From the NCBI RefSeq assembly GCF_014171595.1, contig NZ_CP050451.1, positions 3,534,001 to 3,598,000 on the forward strand: DNA of 64,000 nucleotides, in the 5' to 3' direction. A program made the position numbers and the translations under genes. Shown here piece after piece: positions 1 through 8,320 of this stretch (its first letter is position 1; every line of letters starts with the position of its first letter). Source of the DNA: Massilia sp. Se16.2.3. GTDB lineage: Bacteria > Pseudomonadota > Gammaproteobacteria > Burkholderiales > Burkholderiaceae_D. Under the pieces are notes generated by a model. It was given only the letters and a program-made list of their open reading frames with translations, did no database searches and was not told where the DNA came from.

Positions 1-71
1 GCGCAGTGCGCATGGCGGACGAGCGCGCCGCCGCCAGGGATGGCGGCAGCATTTTTGCTGCACTGCGGTAG
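1..71 (+). CDS. C-terminal end of a gene entering from the left (tentative)
   Basis: An open frame enters from the left edge and ends at a TAG stop at 69-71. The visible tail, ending in ...SIFAALR, reads like an ordinary protein C-terminus and would be convergent with the next gene, leaving only 5 bases between the stops. Too little is visible to name a family, and a chance open frame of 22 codons is common at this GC content. Confidence 0.3.
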   Translation, partial: AVRMADERAAARDGGSIFAALR

Positions 72-76
72 CAGGC

Positions 77-1282
77 TCAGCCTGGCGGATAGGGCTGGGC
101 GCCCTCCGCGTGGCCGTGCTCGTCGAAGCCGTCGGCCGTGTAGACGTCGTCAATGCCGAGGGTGCCGAGGGCGTCGCAGAGTTCGTCCACTTCGGCGCCA
201 AGGTCGGCCGCCAGGTCGGTCGCCTTGACGACGCCGCCCCAGGGCGGTCCGCCGTCGAGCGCATACAGGTTCACACGCAGCGCGATATGGTCGCCGGCAT
301 CCTGGGGCGCCACCACGGCGCGCACGCGGTCGGCGGCGAGCTCCTTGGCGTTCAGCAAGGTGTTGATTTCGGATAGAGTGCCCAGCATCGTCAGCTCGGA
401 CACCCCCTGCTCCTTGGCACCAAAGAACAGGTCCTGGTAGAGGAAGTCCACGCTCAGCCGCTCGGGATCGGCCGCCAGCGAGCGCCTGACCAGGGGCGCG
501 ACGCGTTCGGTCCAGGCGCGGTAGCGGCGCATGCGGTCGGCAAAGTAGACGTCGGCGCCGATCTCGTCCTTCGGCACCGCATAAAATGGATCGCCGCCCT
601 TCTTGAGCGAAAAGCCCAGCAGGAAGCGCAGCTCCATCGCCGTTTCGTCGGGCGCGACCGGTTCGCCGGTCCAGCCACGAATGCTCGCTTCCAGCAGCGG
701 CGCGGCGAGCGGCTTCCTGCTCGACAGGCCCGCGGCCGCCTCGCGCAGCAGTTCCTGCAGGCCGCTGTAGCTGACATGGTCGATTTCGGCCAGGTCGTAG
801 GCATGGCGCACCAGCGCGACCTTCGCCTGCGGGCTGTCGAGCTCATGCGCCTTGAAGCTGGCTGCGAGGGCCTCGTAGGCCTCGTCGTCGACGAAGTTTT
901 CCTGGGCCACCAGCCCGCCCGTGCTCTGCACGAACAGAGGGATCAGGAAGGCGTCGATTTCCAGTTCGGGCTCGCCTTCGCGGCGGATGTGCAGCGTGGC
1001 CGCCTGTTCGCCCACGTGAGCGCGCAGCAGGCGGCAGGCCTGCGGGTCGGTAAAGCGGGCCAGCTCGATGGCGCCATACAGCACTTCGTCGCGCTTCTTG
1101 CGCAGCGCCTTGCGCACCGCGACGAGCAGCTCTTCCTCGCGCGCGGCGGCGGTTTCGGGATCGCCCTCCCCGCCTTCGGCAACCTCGAGTGCCAGGTCGG
1201 CCAGTGCACGGGCCAGCGCGTCGCTGTCGGGTTCGTTATCTGGCGTCGGCTTGCGCGGCACGGGCTTCTTGTTTTTCGGCAT
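77..1282 (-). CDS. DUF2863 family protein (probable)
   Basis: Predicted 401-residue soluble protein without signal peptide or membrane segments. The start is the ATG at 1282 (MPKNKKPVPRKP...); the frame is open further upstream, but that stretch lies downstream of and antisense-free to the kinase stop at 1380 and looks non-coding. The first 45 residues are basic then acidic low-complexity sequence, followed by a mixed alpha/beta body with no catalytic motif that I recognise. Length and composition fit the DUF2863 family of Burkholderiales, whose function is unknown; that assignment is from memory of the family and should be treated as probable. It lies 97 bases downstream of the sensor kinase on the same strand, so co-transcription is possible. 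Confidence 0.7.
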   Translation of the reverse strand: MPKNKKPVPRKPTPDNEPDSDALARALADLALEVAEGGEGDPETAAAREEELLVAVRKALRKKRDEVLYGAIELARFTDPQACRLLRAHVGEQAATLHIRREGEPELEIDAFLIPLFVQSTGGLVAQENFVDDEAYEALAASFKAHELDSPQAKVALVRHAYDLAEIDHVSYSGLQELLREAAAGLSSRKPLAAPLLEASIRGWTGEPVAPDETAMELRFLLGFSLKKGGDPFYAVPKDEIGADVYFADRMRRYRAWTERVAPLVRRSLAADPERLSVDFLYQDLFFGAKEQGVSELTMLGTLSEINTLLNAKELAADRVRAVVAPQDAGDHIALRVNLYALDGGPPWGGVVKATDLAADLGAEVDELCDALGTLGIDDVYTADGFDEHGHAEGAQPYPPG

Positions 1283-1379
1283 GACAGGCTTCGTTGAATG
1301 GTGGAGCCGCCATGGTAGCAAATTGCCCGCCGGGCGCGTCGCGGGGCAGGCCGCCGGCACCCCGGGTGCTTGCCTGCGT

Positions 1380-3647
1380 CTAGCTCGCGCGCTCGGCTTC
1401 GGCGACCACCCGCACCGACGCCAGGGCGTTGAGGATCTCTTCCGGTTCGGCCGGCTTGGCGATGTGGATGTCGAAACCGGCCTCGCGCGCACGCACCTTG
1501 TCGGCCAGCTGGCCATAGCCCGTGAGCGCGATCAGCAGCGTGGCGGCGAACTGCGGCATCGCGCGCAGGCGCCGCGCCAGTTCGTAGCCGTTCATGTCGG
1601 GCAGGCCGATGTCGAGGATGAAGACGTCGGGCCGCTCGAAGGCCGCCCATTCGAGCGCGCTGGTGGCGTCGTAGTAGGTCGACACCAGATGGTCGCCGGC
1701 GGCTTCGAGCAGCAGCGACAGGCTGACGGCGGCGTCGATGTTGTCGTCCACCAGCATCACGCGCAGCGCCGTCGGCATCTTGCCCCGGGCGCGGCCGGCC
1801 GGGGCGCCCGGCGTGGCCAGCGCCGCCAGCTCGTGCTTGAGCGGCAGCTTGACGGTGAAGATGCTGCCGGCGCCGCGCCCCGGGCTGCTGGCCTCGACGC
1901 TGCCGCCGTGCAGCTGGATCAGGCTGCGCACCGGGGCCAGCCCGAGGCCGAGCCCGCCCCGGGCGCGGTCGGCCTTGCGTTCGCCCTGCGAGAACAGGTC
2001 GAACACGCGCGGCAGCAGTTCGGCGGTAATGCCTTCGCCGTCGTCGGCCACGGTCAGCGTCGCTTCCATGCCGGCGCTGATCAGGTCGAGCTGGATGTCC
2101 CCCGTGCGGCGGCGTGTACTTGGCCGAATTGGTCAGGAGGTTGGCCACGACCTGGGTGAGGCGGGTCTGGTCGCCCCGCACCATCACCGGATTGGGCGGC
2201 AGGCGCAGCTCGAGCCGGTGCTGGCGTTCTTCCAGCAGCGGGCGGGTCTGCTCGACCGCGCGCTCCACCACATCGCGCAGGTCGACGTCCTCCAGGCTGA
2301 GCGTCACCAGCCCGCGCGTGACGCGCGAGACGTCCAGCATGTCCGACAGCAGCCGGTTCATGTGCTCGACCTGGCGGCCGATGACGTCGCCGGCATAGCG
2401 CGCCCGGTGGCCGTCGACGTCGGGCATCTTCAGCAGCTGGGCGGCGGTGCCGATGGGCGCGAGCGGGTTGCGCAGTTCGTGCCCGAGCATGGCCGGGAAC
2501 TGGTCCTTGGCGCGGTTTTCCTCCTCGGCCATGTGGCGCGCATGCTGTTCGCGCTCGAGCAGGGACTGGCGCTCGTTGCCCGCGCTCTCGCGCGAGGTCT
2601 GGGCGCGGCGCAGTTCGCCGCCCGCCTGGCGCAGCGCGGCCAGCAGGCGGTCGATCTCGACGATGCGCGAGGCCCGCACGGGCACGGCCTCGCCGCGGCC
2701 CAGCGCGCCGACGGCTTCGCGTACCGGGGCGATGGCGGCAGCGTAGTTGTGCACGAACCAGGCGGCAACGATGGCGGCGCAGGCCAGCGCGGCCACGAAG
2801 GCCAGGGCCGCATCGCGCCGTGCCGGTGGCACATCGGTAGCCAGCGCCGCAGGCGGCGCGCTGACGGCCACCAGCCAGCCCGAGCGCGGTGCCCGGCTGA
2901 AGCCCGCGAGGGCGCGCGCGCCGCTGCGCATAGGCAGGCCAAGCGCGCCGGAACGCAGGGCACCCGCGCCGGCGGTGGCCGCGGCAGCGGCGGCCAGCAG
3001 CGCCGGCGGGGCATCCTGGCCGATGGTCTCAGCGCTGCCCGTGCTCGACGCGATCAGCTTGCCGCCGCGGTCGACCAGGTCGATCTGCCAGTCGCGCGGC
3101 AGGCCGGCCTCCGCCAGCATGCGGCGGAAATGGTCGCTGCCGAAGCCGGCCGCGACGACGTAGCGTTGCGCGCCGGATGCGGCAGGCAGGGGCGACGGCC
3201 GTGATCAGGCGCCCGGCCACGCGGCCCGGGACCACGTCGATGACGGTCGGGCGCGTACTTTGCGGGACGTCCTGCAGGTAGGTGGGAGCCGGCGCTTGCG
3301 CCGGGGCGTGCCAGCGGGGCCAGCGTGTTGACGATTTCCTCGCCATCGAGGCCGATCAGCATGGCCCAGCTCGAGGCGCCGCCAACGGCAAGCCCCGCTT
3401 CGCGGTGGAAGGCGGCCAGGTCGCCGCGCGCCAGCGAAGGCGACGCGGCCAGCACGCGCAGCGCCGCGCCGGCGTCGGACAGCTCGTCGTCCACCAGCAG
3501 CGCGATGCGCTCGGCCTTGCGCGCCAGGCCGTCGCGGGCACGGGCGCTGTCGCCGTCGTCGAGCAGGCGCAGTGTGAAGCCGGCGAAGAGGATCACCGGG
3601 ACGAGGATTGCTGCGGCCATCAAGTACAGGTAGGCACGGATTTGCAT
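1380..3647 (-). CDS. Hybrid sensor histidine kinase/response regulator (three frame breaks)
   Basis: Inner-membrane two-component sensor of about 755 residues once frames are joined. Order: TM helix at about residues 3-25, periplasmic sensing region, second TM near 280, coiled linker, HisKA with H-box GHELRNP (His about 389), HATPase with N-box NLLTNSAKYT and G-box GEGITAELL, then a receiver domain with phospho-Asp in ILDIGLPDMNG (about 677) and the TGYG and AKP motifs. The ATG at 3647 starts the TM helix directly. The frame changes at the G4 run 3303-3306 (one base extra), the G4 run 3189-3192 (one extra) and the C5 run 2099-2103 (one missing); each one-base repair gives continuous conserved sequence. 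Such hybrid kinases usually signal through another regulator; no output domain or partner is visible here, so the stimulus is unknown. Confidence 0.85.
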
Positions 3648-3902
3648 CGCGGGCTCACAGGTAGACGGCCGTCGACATGACAGCCAGCAAAATCGATGAT
3701 ACCAATCTGCCATCGTAAAGCAAGAAGAGACTGAGAATTCCGGCGCCAGCGTTCAAAATCGGCGCCGGCCCCTGTTCCCCTGCCCCAGCGGCGCTACGAT
3801 GCGCGGCGCGCGATGTTATGCTTCGGTCATCCCAGCCGGTCGCGCAGCCGGCCCCGTGCCCTGCGCCACCGCCCAACCTGCCCATTGCCGAAAGTCCGTC
3901 CG

Positions 3903-5195
3903 ATGCTCGACAACTATTTCAAACTCAGCGCCAGCGGCACCACCGTCCGGACCGAACTCCTGGCCGGCCTGACGACCTTCCTGACGATGGCCTACATCAT
4001 CTTCGTGAACCCATCGATCCTGGGCGACGCCGGCATGCCCAAGGAGTCCGTGTTCGTCGCCACCTGCCTGGTCGCCGCGCTCGGCAGCGCGGTCATGGGC
4101 CTGTACGCCAATTACCCGATCGGGATGGCGCCGGGCATGGGGCTGAACGCCTACTTCGCCTATGCCGTCGTGCTCGGGATGGGCGTGGCCTGGCCGGCGG
4201 CGCTGGGGGCCGTGTTCATCTCGGGTTGCCTCTTCATCCTGGTGTCGGTGCTGGGCCTGCGCGGCATGATTGTCAACGGCATCCCGCATTCGCTGCGCAC
4301 GGCGATTACCGTCGGCCTGGGCATGTTCCTGGCCCTCATCGCCCTGAAGAACGCCGGCATCGTGGTCGGCAGCGAGCCGACCCTGGTCAAGGCGGGCGAC
4401 CTGCACAAGCCCGAAGCGATCATGGCGATTGCCGGTTTCCTGCTGATCGTCACGCTCGACCGCCTGCGCGTGCGCGGCGCCATCCTGATCGGCATCGTCG
4501 CCGTCACCGTGCTCTCCTTCTTCTTCGGCGGGAACACCTTCCATGGCGTGTTTTCCGCGCCCCCGTCGATCGCGCCGACGCTGTTCAAACTGGACATTCC
4601 GGGCGCGCTGTCGGTCGGCATCCTCAACGTGGTGCTGGTATTCTTCCTCGTCGAACTGTTCGACGCCACCGGCACCCTCATGGGCGTGGCCAGCCGCGCC
4701 GGGCTGCTGGTGGAGGGCAAGATGGAGCGCCTGAACCGCGCCCTGCTGGCCGACTCCGGCGCCATCGTCGCCGGTGCCGCGCTCGGTACCTCGAGCACCA
4801 CCGCCTACATCGAAAGCGCAGCCGGGGTGCAGGCCGGCGGGCGCACGGGCCTGACTGCCCTTGCCGTGGCCGTGCTGTTCCCGGCATGCCTCTTCATCGC
4901 CCCGCTGGCGGGCGTGGTGCCGGCCTACGCCACCGCGCCGGCGCTGCTATTCGTCGCCTGCCTGATGCTGCGCGACCTGGGCGACATCGAATGGGGCGAC
5001 ACCACCGAGAGCATCCCGGCCGCGATCACGGCCCTGGTCATCCCCTTCACCTACTCGATCGCCGAAGGCATCGCCTTCGGCTTCATCACCTACGCCGCAC
5101 TGAAGCTCACCACCGGCCGCGCGCGCGAGGTCAAGCCGGTGGTGTGGGTGATCGCCGCCCTGTTTGTTTTCAAGATCGTCCACATCGGTACCTGA
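3903..5195 (+). CDS. NCS2 family purine permease (AzgA/GhxP-like)
   Basis: Inner-membrane proton-coupled uptake carrier for purine bases such as adenine, guanine or hypoxanthine; 430 residues with 12-14 predicted TM segments. The N-terminal LLAGLTTFLTMAYIIFVNP stretch, the glycine-rich GMAPGMGLNAYF motif in TM3, and GTSSTTAYIESAAG in the middle of the protein are hallmarks of the AzgA branch of the nucleobase-cation symporter-2 superfamily. The ATG at 3903 begins MLDNYFKL, the usual start for this branch; the open frame extends upstream but without family sequence. It is divergent from the hybrid kinase and monocistronic. Substrate preference among purines cannot be read from sequence. Confidence 0.92.
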   Translation: MLDNYFKLSASGTTVRTELLAGLTTFLTMAYIIFVNPSILGDAGMPKESVFVATCLVAALGSAVMGLYANYPIGMAPGMGLNAYFAYAVVLGMGVAWPAALGAVFISGCLFILVSVLGLRGMIVNGIPHSLRTAITVGLGMFLALIALKNAGIVVGSEPTLVKAGDLHKPEAIMAIAGFLLIVTLDRLRVRGAILIGIVAVTVLSFFFGGNTFHGVFSAPPSIAPTLFKLDIPGALSVGILNVVLVFFLVELFDATGTLMGVASRAGLLVEGKMERLNRALLADSGAIVAGAALGTSSTTAYIESAAGVQAGGRTGLTALAVAVLFPACLFIAPLAGVVPAYATAPALLFVACLMLRDLGDIEWGDTTESIPAAITALVIPFTYSIAEGIAFGFITYAALKLTTGRAREVKPVVWVIAALFVFKIVHIGT

Positions 5196-5455
5196 GAGCG
5201 AAGTCGCTCTGGCAAGAACACGGCCGGCTTGCTGAACGGCTGAGTCGTTTCCACGCCGCACTTGGGAGAAATTGCGGGGTGAACGCCCCGTGCGCCGATT
5301 TATCCCGGCGCCAGAGGCGCACCCGTGCTGCTTCTGGGATACAATCTGGCCCGAGCCCCACTGCCGCCGAACGCGTGCACCGGCGCTCCTTCCTCGAACG
5401 ACAGGCCAGCCGGCGGCAGCATCAGCCGGCGCGGCCGCAGCCGCACAGATTGCTT

Positions 5456-6271
5456 ATGAAATCATTCTCTTCCCTCGCGCTGGCCCTGTTCGGCCTCGCG
5501 CACGGCACCGCTTTCGCTTCCGGCGGCGCCGCCGACGAATTGCCGCAGATCGGTACCATCCACAGCGCCCTGGTCGTGACCCGGCCCGACACGATCCCCG
5601 AAGGCAGCTGGTTCACCTCGGCCGAACTGGGCGCGATCAGCACCTCCGGCAATACCACCGGCACCTCGGTCAGCGGCAAGATCGATGCCCGCCACGAGAC
5701 CGCCGACTGGAGCAACGAGTACATCGTCTCGGGCTTTTTCAAGGAAGACGAGATCACCGACGACGAGGGCGAGCGCGAGCGACAGCGCTCGGCCCAGCGC
5801 TGGGCCCTGTCGGCCAAGGCCGCCTACAAGCTGATGAACGAAGGCAGCCGCGCCTTCGTCCTCGGCTCGCACGTGAACGACCGCTTCGGCGCCTATACCC
5901 GCTACACCTCGTTTGCCGTCGGACATGGTTCCCAGCTCTACAATACCGACACCAAGGCGCTCGACGTCGAGATCGGTCCGGGCTATTTCAGCGGCGAGCG
6001 CGAAAACGGCGAGATCGAGAACGGCATGACCGTGCGTGGCGCCGCGCGTTTCCGCTGGCAGGTGAGCGAGGCGGCCGCCTTCGTGCAGACGGTGAGCGTC
6101 GAGCGCGGTACCTCGAACGTGCACTCGATCGCGGAATCGGCCCTCTCGACCAAGATCAACGACACCATGCAGATGAAGGCCGCCTTCAGCGCCCGCAATG
6201 ACACGAACGTGCCGGCGGAAAAGAAGAACACCGATACCCAGACCTCGCTCACGCTGGTGTATTCGTTCTGA
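5456..6271 (+). CDS. DUF481 family outer-membrane protein (YdiY-like)
   Basis: 271-residue exported protein: Sec signal peptide at residues 1-21 (LALALFGLAHGTAFA) followed by a beta-rich body and a C-terminal ...LTLVYSF ending in Phe, the signature used by the Bam machinery for outer-membrane barrels. The repeating alternation SAELGAISTSGNT / SGKIDARHE is typical of DUF481 (salt-stress-induced outer-membrane protein group). Function in the family is poorly defined; a small barrel is the best guess. The ATG at 5456 is placed at the signal peptide. The 260 bases upstream carry a TACAAT hexamer at 5340-5345 that could be a -10 element, without a convincing -35. Confidence 0.88.
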   Translation: MKSFSSLALALFGLAHGTAFASGGAADELPQIGTIHSALVVTRPDTIPEGSWFTSAELGAISTSGNTTGTSVSGKIDARHETADWSNEYIVSGFFKEDEITDDEGERERQRSAQRWALSAKAAYKLMNEGSRAFVLGSHVNDRFGAYTRYTSFAVGHGSQLYNTDTKALDVEIGPGYFSGERENGEIENGMTVRGAARFRWQVSEAAAFVQTVSVERGTSNVHSIAESALSTKINDTMQMKAAFSARNDTNVPAEKKNTDTQTSLTLVYSF

Positions 6272-6327
6272 GTGGTATGGCGCCAGGCGCGTGCCGGGCC
6301 CGTGGCCCCGCATGCGAGAATGGCGCC

Positions 6328-6480
6328 ATGGAGCGACGAAACGACTACAAGACGGCCCTGCTGATCGACGCCGTCATCCACCGGCCGGAGCCGGCGCGTG
6401 CGCTGGCGGGCATGGGCGTCCCCCTTCGACGTGGCGCGGCGCGTGCTGACCAAACCCGATGAACGGCGCCATCCGACGCC
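6328..6480 (+). CDS. Small conserved-looking protein, frame broken at a C5 run
   Basis: Begins at ATG 6328 (MERRNDYKTALLIDAVIH). As written the frame runs into a stop at 6462, but removing one C from the C5 run at 6420-6424 continues it as GMGVPFDVARRVLTKPDERR. That repaired core matches the pattern of the neighbouring opposite-strand gene at 6625-6840: both have an alanine/leucine helix, then GVP, then VA.RVL..P..RR. The end is uncertain because the repaired frame stays open with proline- and arginine-rich sequence as far as 6874, so I stop the feature just after the conserved part. Function unknown; it may be a short helical regulatory or DNA-associated protein, but nothing in the sequence proves that. 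Confidence 0.5.
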
Positions 6481-6624
6481 ACCGCCGACCCTACCGGCGC
6501 GGCTGAAGGCGGCCTGGCGTCCGGGCCGACACCATCCCGGCGAACATTCGGGGGGCAATCCGGGCTGGACCGCTGGCCGTCGCGCGTGCCGGCAAAGGAC
6601 ACGCGCGGCATGGCAGCCCGGGCG

Positions 6625-6840
6625 TCAGTGGGGCGGACGGGCGGACTTGCGCCGCTCGCGCTGGCGATACAGCTCGGGCGAGCACAACACCCGCAGCGCC
6701 ACCCGGCGCGGCACACCTACCTGTTCCAGAAATTGCAGGGCGGGATGGAGTCCGTGCTCGGAACAGATGTGCAACCCGGCGTCGACACGGGCCGCCATCA
6801 CGCGGTCCCTGCGCACATCGTTCTTGTCGAATTCCGTCAT
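6625..6840 (-). CDS. Small protein related to the convergent neighbour, function unknown
   Basis: 71-residue protein, start ATG at 6840 chosen because GGAGG lies a few bases upstream; an in-frame ATG at 6861 has no ribosome-binding site of its own. Sequence features are an acidic N-terminus (MTEFDKND), one helical region and the string LEQVGVPRRVALRVLCSPE followed by a basic tail RQRERRKSARPPH. The GVP..VA.RVL..P core is shared with the frame-broken gene at 6328, suggesting a locally duplicated small-protein family. An inverted repeat at 6870-6888 lies directly upstream and could be its operator. No known domain recognised. Confidence 0.6.
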   Translation of the reverse strand: MTEFDKNDVRRDRVMAARVDAGLHICSEHGLHPALQFLEQVGVPRRVALRVLCSPELYRQRERRKSARPPH

Positions 6841-6869
6841 CTCCGTCCTCCGTCTTGACATTGTAATAT

Positions 6870-6888
6870 GGTAACACCAGCCGTTACC
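6870..6888. promoter_or_regulatory. Inverted repeat, possible operator
   Basis: GGTAAC (6870-6875) and GTTACC (6883-6888) form a perfect 6-base inverted repeat with a 7-base spacer, in an unusually AT-rich stretch (6862-7020) between two divergently placed genes. It sits 30-48 bases upstream of the start at 6840, where a repressor or activator would act. The regulator is unknown. Confidence 0.4.
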
Positions 6889-7031
6889 AACTTAAAGTAG
6901 TTTCTCAAGAGTCTGACGTAAGCGCTTGAAGAGCTGGTTGTTTCACAACGATAGATTTTTTCTTCTTGCCAATAAACTGTCTTTACAGTTAGGCGCACGA
7001 ATCCGCCGATTCCGCGGATTCCGTTAACGCG

Positions 7032-8129
7032 TCAGGCCTGCGGTTCGTGCACATCGTCCACCTCGACCGGCTCGGCCGCGATCTTCTGCTCGGCCAGCGC
7101 CAGGTCGTCCTCGTCCGCCGCCAGTCCTTCCTGCGCAGCGCCGCGCACCCGGTCGTAGGCCAGTTCCACCAGCACCGGGAAGTGATCGGAACCGAAGTGC
7201 GGGAGGCGGCGAATGAAGGAGAGCGTGAAATGCCGGCTGTGGAACAGGTGGTCGAGCGGCCAGCGCAGGAACCAGTGGTCGGCGTGGAAGGTATTGAACA
7301 TGCCGCGGCCGATGCGCGGGTCGAGCAGGCCGCTGATCTTGCGGAACAGCCGCGTCGTGGTCGACCAGGCCACGTCGTTCAGGTCGCCGGCGACGATCAC
7401 CGGCGTGTCGACCTCGGCCACGCTCTTGGCCACCACCAGCAGTTCGGCATCGCGCTCGGTCGACTCGTCGTGCTCGGTCGGGCTGGGCGGTGCCGGATGC
7501 AGGAAATGCATGCGCACCTTGCGTCCGCTCGGCAGGATCGCCAGCGCATGCATCGAGGGAATGTCGTCCTCGACCAGGAACTGGATCGCCGCGTCCTCGA
7601 GCGGCAGACGCGAATACACGTGCATGCCATACAGGTTGTCGAGCGGGCATTTCAGCGCATGCGGGTAATCGGTTTCCAGCACGTCGAGCCGCTCCTGCCA
7701 CCAGGCGTCGGTCTCGAGGGTGACGAACACGTCCGGCTGGTGTTCGCGGATGAGGGCGATCAGGCCGTCGGTATTGCGGTTGGGGGTGAGCACGTTGGCC
7801 GTCAGGATGCGGATCCGTTCGGCTTCGCTCACGCCCAGCGCCGCCTTCACTTCGCGCGGGTAGATGCGCGTGTAGGGAATGATCCACCAGGCCTGGTAGC
7901 CCAGGCAGAGCGCATTCACCGCGATCAGGCCTTGCGAGACTGGGTCGGCGAGGTCGTCGACCAGCAGCTGCGCCGCCAGCACGACCAGCGCGACGATCGT
8001 GATCTGCAGGCGCGGGAAATCGAGGTCGCGGATCCACCACTGGGTGGCGCGCGAAAAGGGCACCAGGGTGGCGATCAGGATCAGGGCTACCAGGGTCGCA
8101 AACAGGGCCAGGTGCATGGTCGGGTACAT
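7032..8129 (-). CDS. Endonuclease/exonuclease/phosphatase family membrane protein
   Basis: 365 residues. Three hydrophobic helices in the first 110 residues (FATLVALILIATLVPF; ITIVALVVLAAQLLV; LIAVNALCLGYQAWWIIPY) anchor a cytoplasmic or periplasmic catalytic domain of the exonuclease III/DNase I/phosphatase fold. Motifs present: ILTANVL (the N of motif I), QPDVFVTLETDAWW (catalytic Glu), VIVAGDLNDVAWS (GDxN), and GSDHFPVLVEL (SDHxP). This layout is that of the widespread membrane-bound EEP proteins near lipid genes; the substrate, whether nucleic acid or phospholipid headgroup, cannot be told. It is divergent from the App1-type phosphatase gene. The acidic C-terminus (about 35 residues) is probably disordered. 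Confidence 0.85.
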   Translation of the reverse strand: MYPTMHLALFATLVALILIATLVPFSRATQWWIRDLDFPRLQITIVALVVLAAQLLVDDLADPVSQGLIAVNALCLGYQAWWIIPYTRIYPREVKAALGVSEAERIRILTANVLTPNRNTDGLIALIREHQPDVFVTLETDAWWQERLDVLETDYPHALKCPLDNLYGMHVYSRLPLEDAAIQFLVEDDIPSMHALAILPSGRKVRMHFLHPAPPSPTEHDESTERDAELLVVAKSVAEVDTPVIVAGDLNDVAWSTTTRLFRKISGLLDPRIGRGMFNTFHADHWFLRWPLDHLFHSRHFTLSFIRRLPHFGSDHFPVLVELAYDRVRGAAQEGLAADEDDLALAEQKIAAEPVEVDDVHEPQA

Positions 8130-8262
8130 CCTCTGAGGCAGTTTCGTGTTGGAAATTTGACAAGGAATGCCGACAGTATGCCCGTTTTTGACGGAACGGC
8201 CTGTGCGCTAGCGTCCAGAGTGTGCGCACCCGGCGGCCCGGCCCTCCCCGCGCTGGCGTGCG

Positions 8263-8289
8263 TTGACGATTTGGCCGCTGGGCGATACT
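8263..8289 (+). promoter_or_regulatory. Possible sigma-70 promoter of the App1-type gene
   Basis: TTGACG at 8263-8268 and GATACT at 8284-8289 resemble -35 and -10 elements, with a rather short 15-base gap (16 if ATACTG is used). A transcript would start about 25 bases before the ATG at 8321. Confidence 0.35.
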
Positions 8290-8320
8290 GGTCACCCCGA
8301 CAACTCCCGATGCTCCGCTC

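Noticed and set aside
40-376. Small plus-strand frames over the DUF2863 gene
   Set aside because: Antisense to a convincing 401-residue gene, no ribosome-binding site, Arg-rich shadow composition.
1738-3204. A 488-codon plus-strand frame over the hybrid kinase
   Set aside because: Antisense to conserved kinase motifs, no signal or domain, composition of a shadow frame.
3284-3303. Hairpin CCGGCGC-TT-GCGCCGG inside the kinase gene
   Set aside because: Lies within coding sequence with no T-run; expected by chance at this GC content.
3818-5455. Long second frame across the NCS2 permease joined in frame to the DUF481 protein
   Set aside because: Only the part from 5456 has a signal peptide and family sequence; the permease region in this frame is Arg/His-rich shadow.
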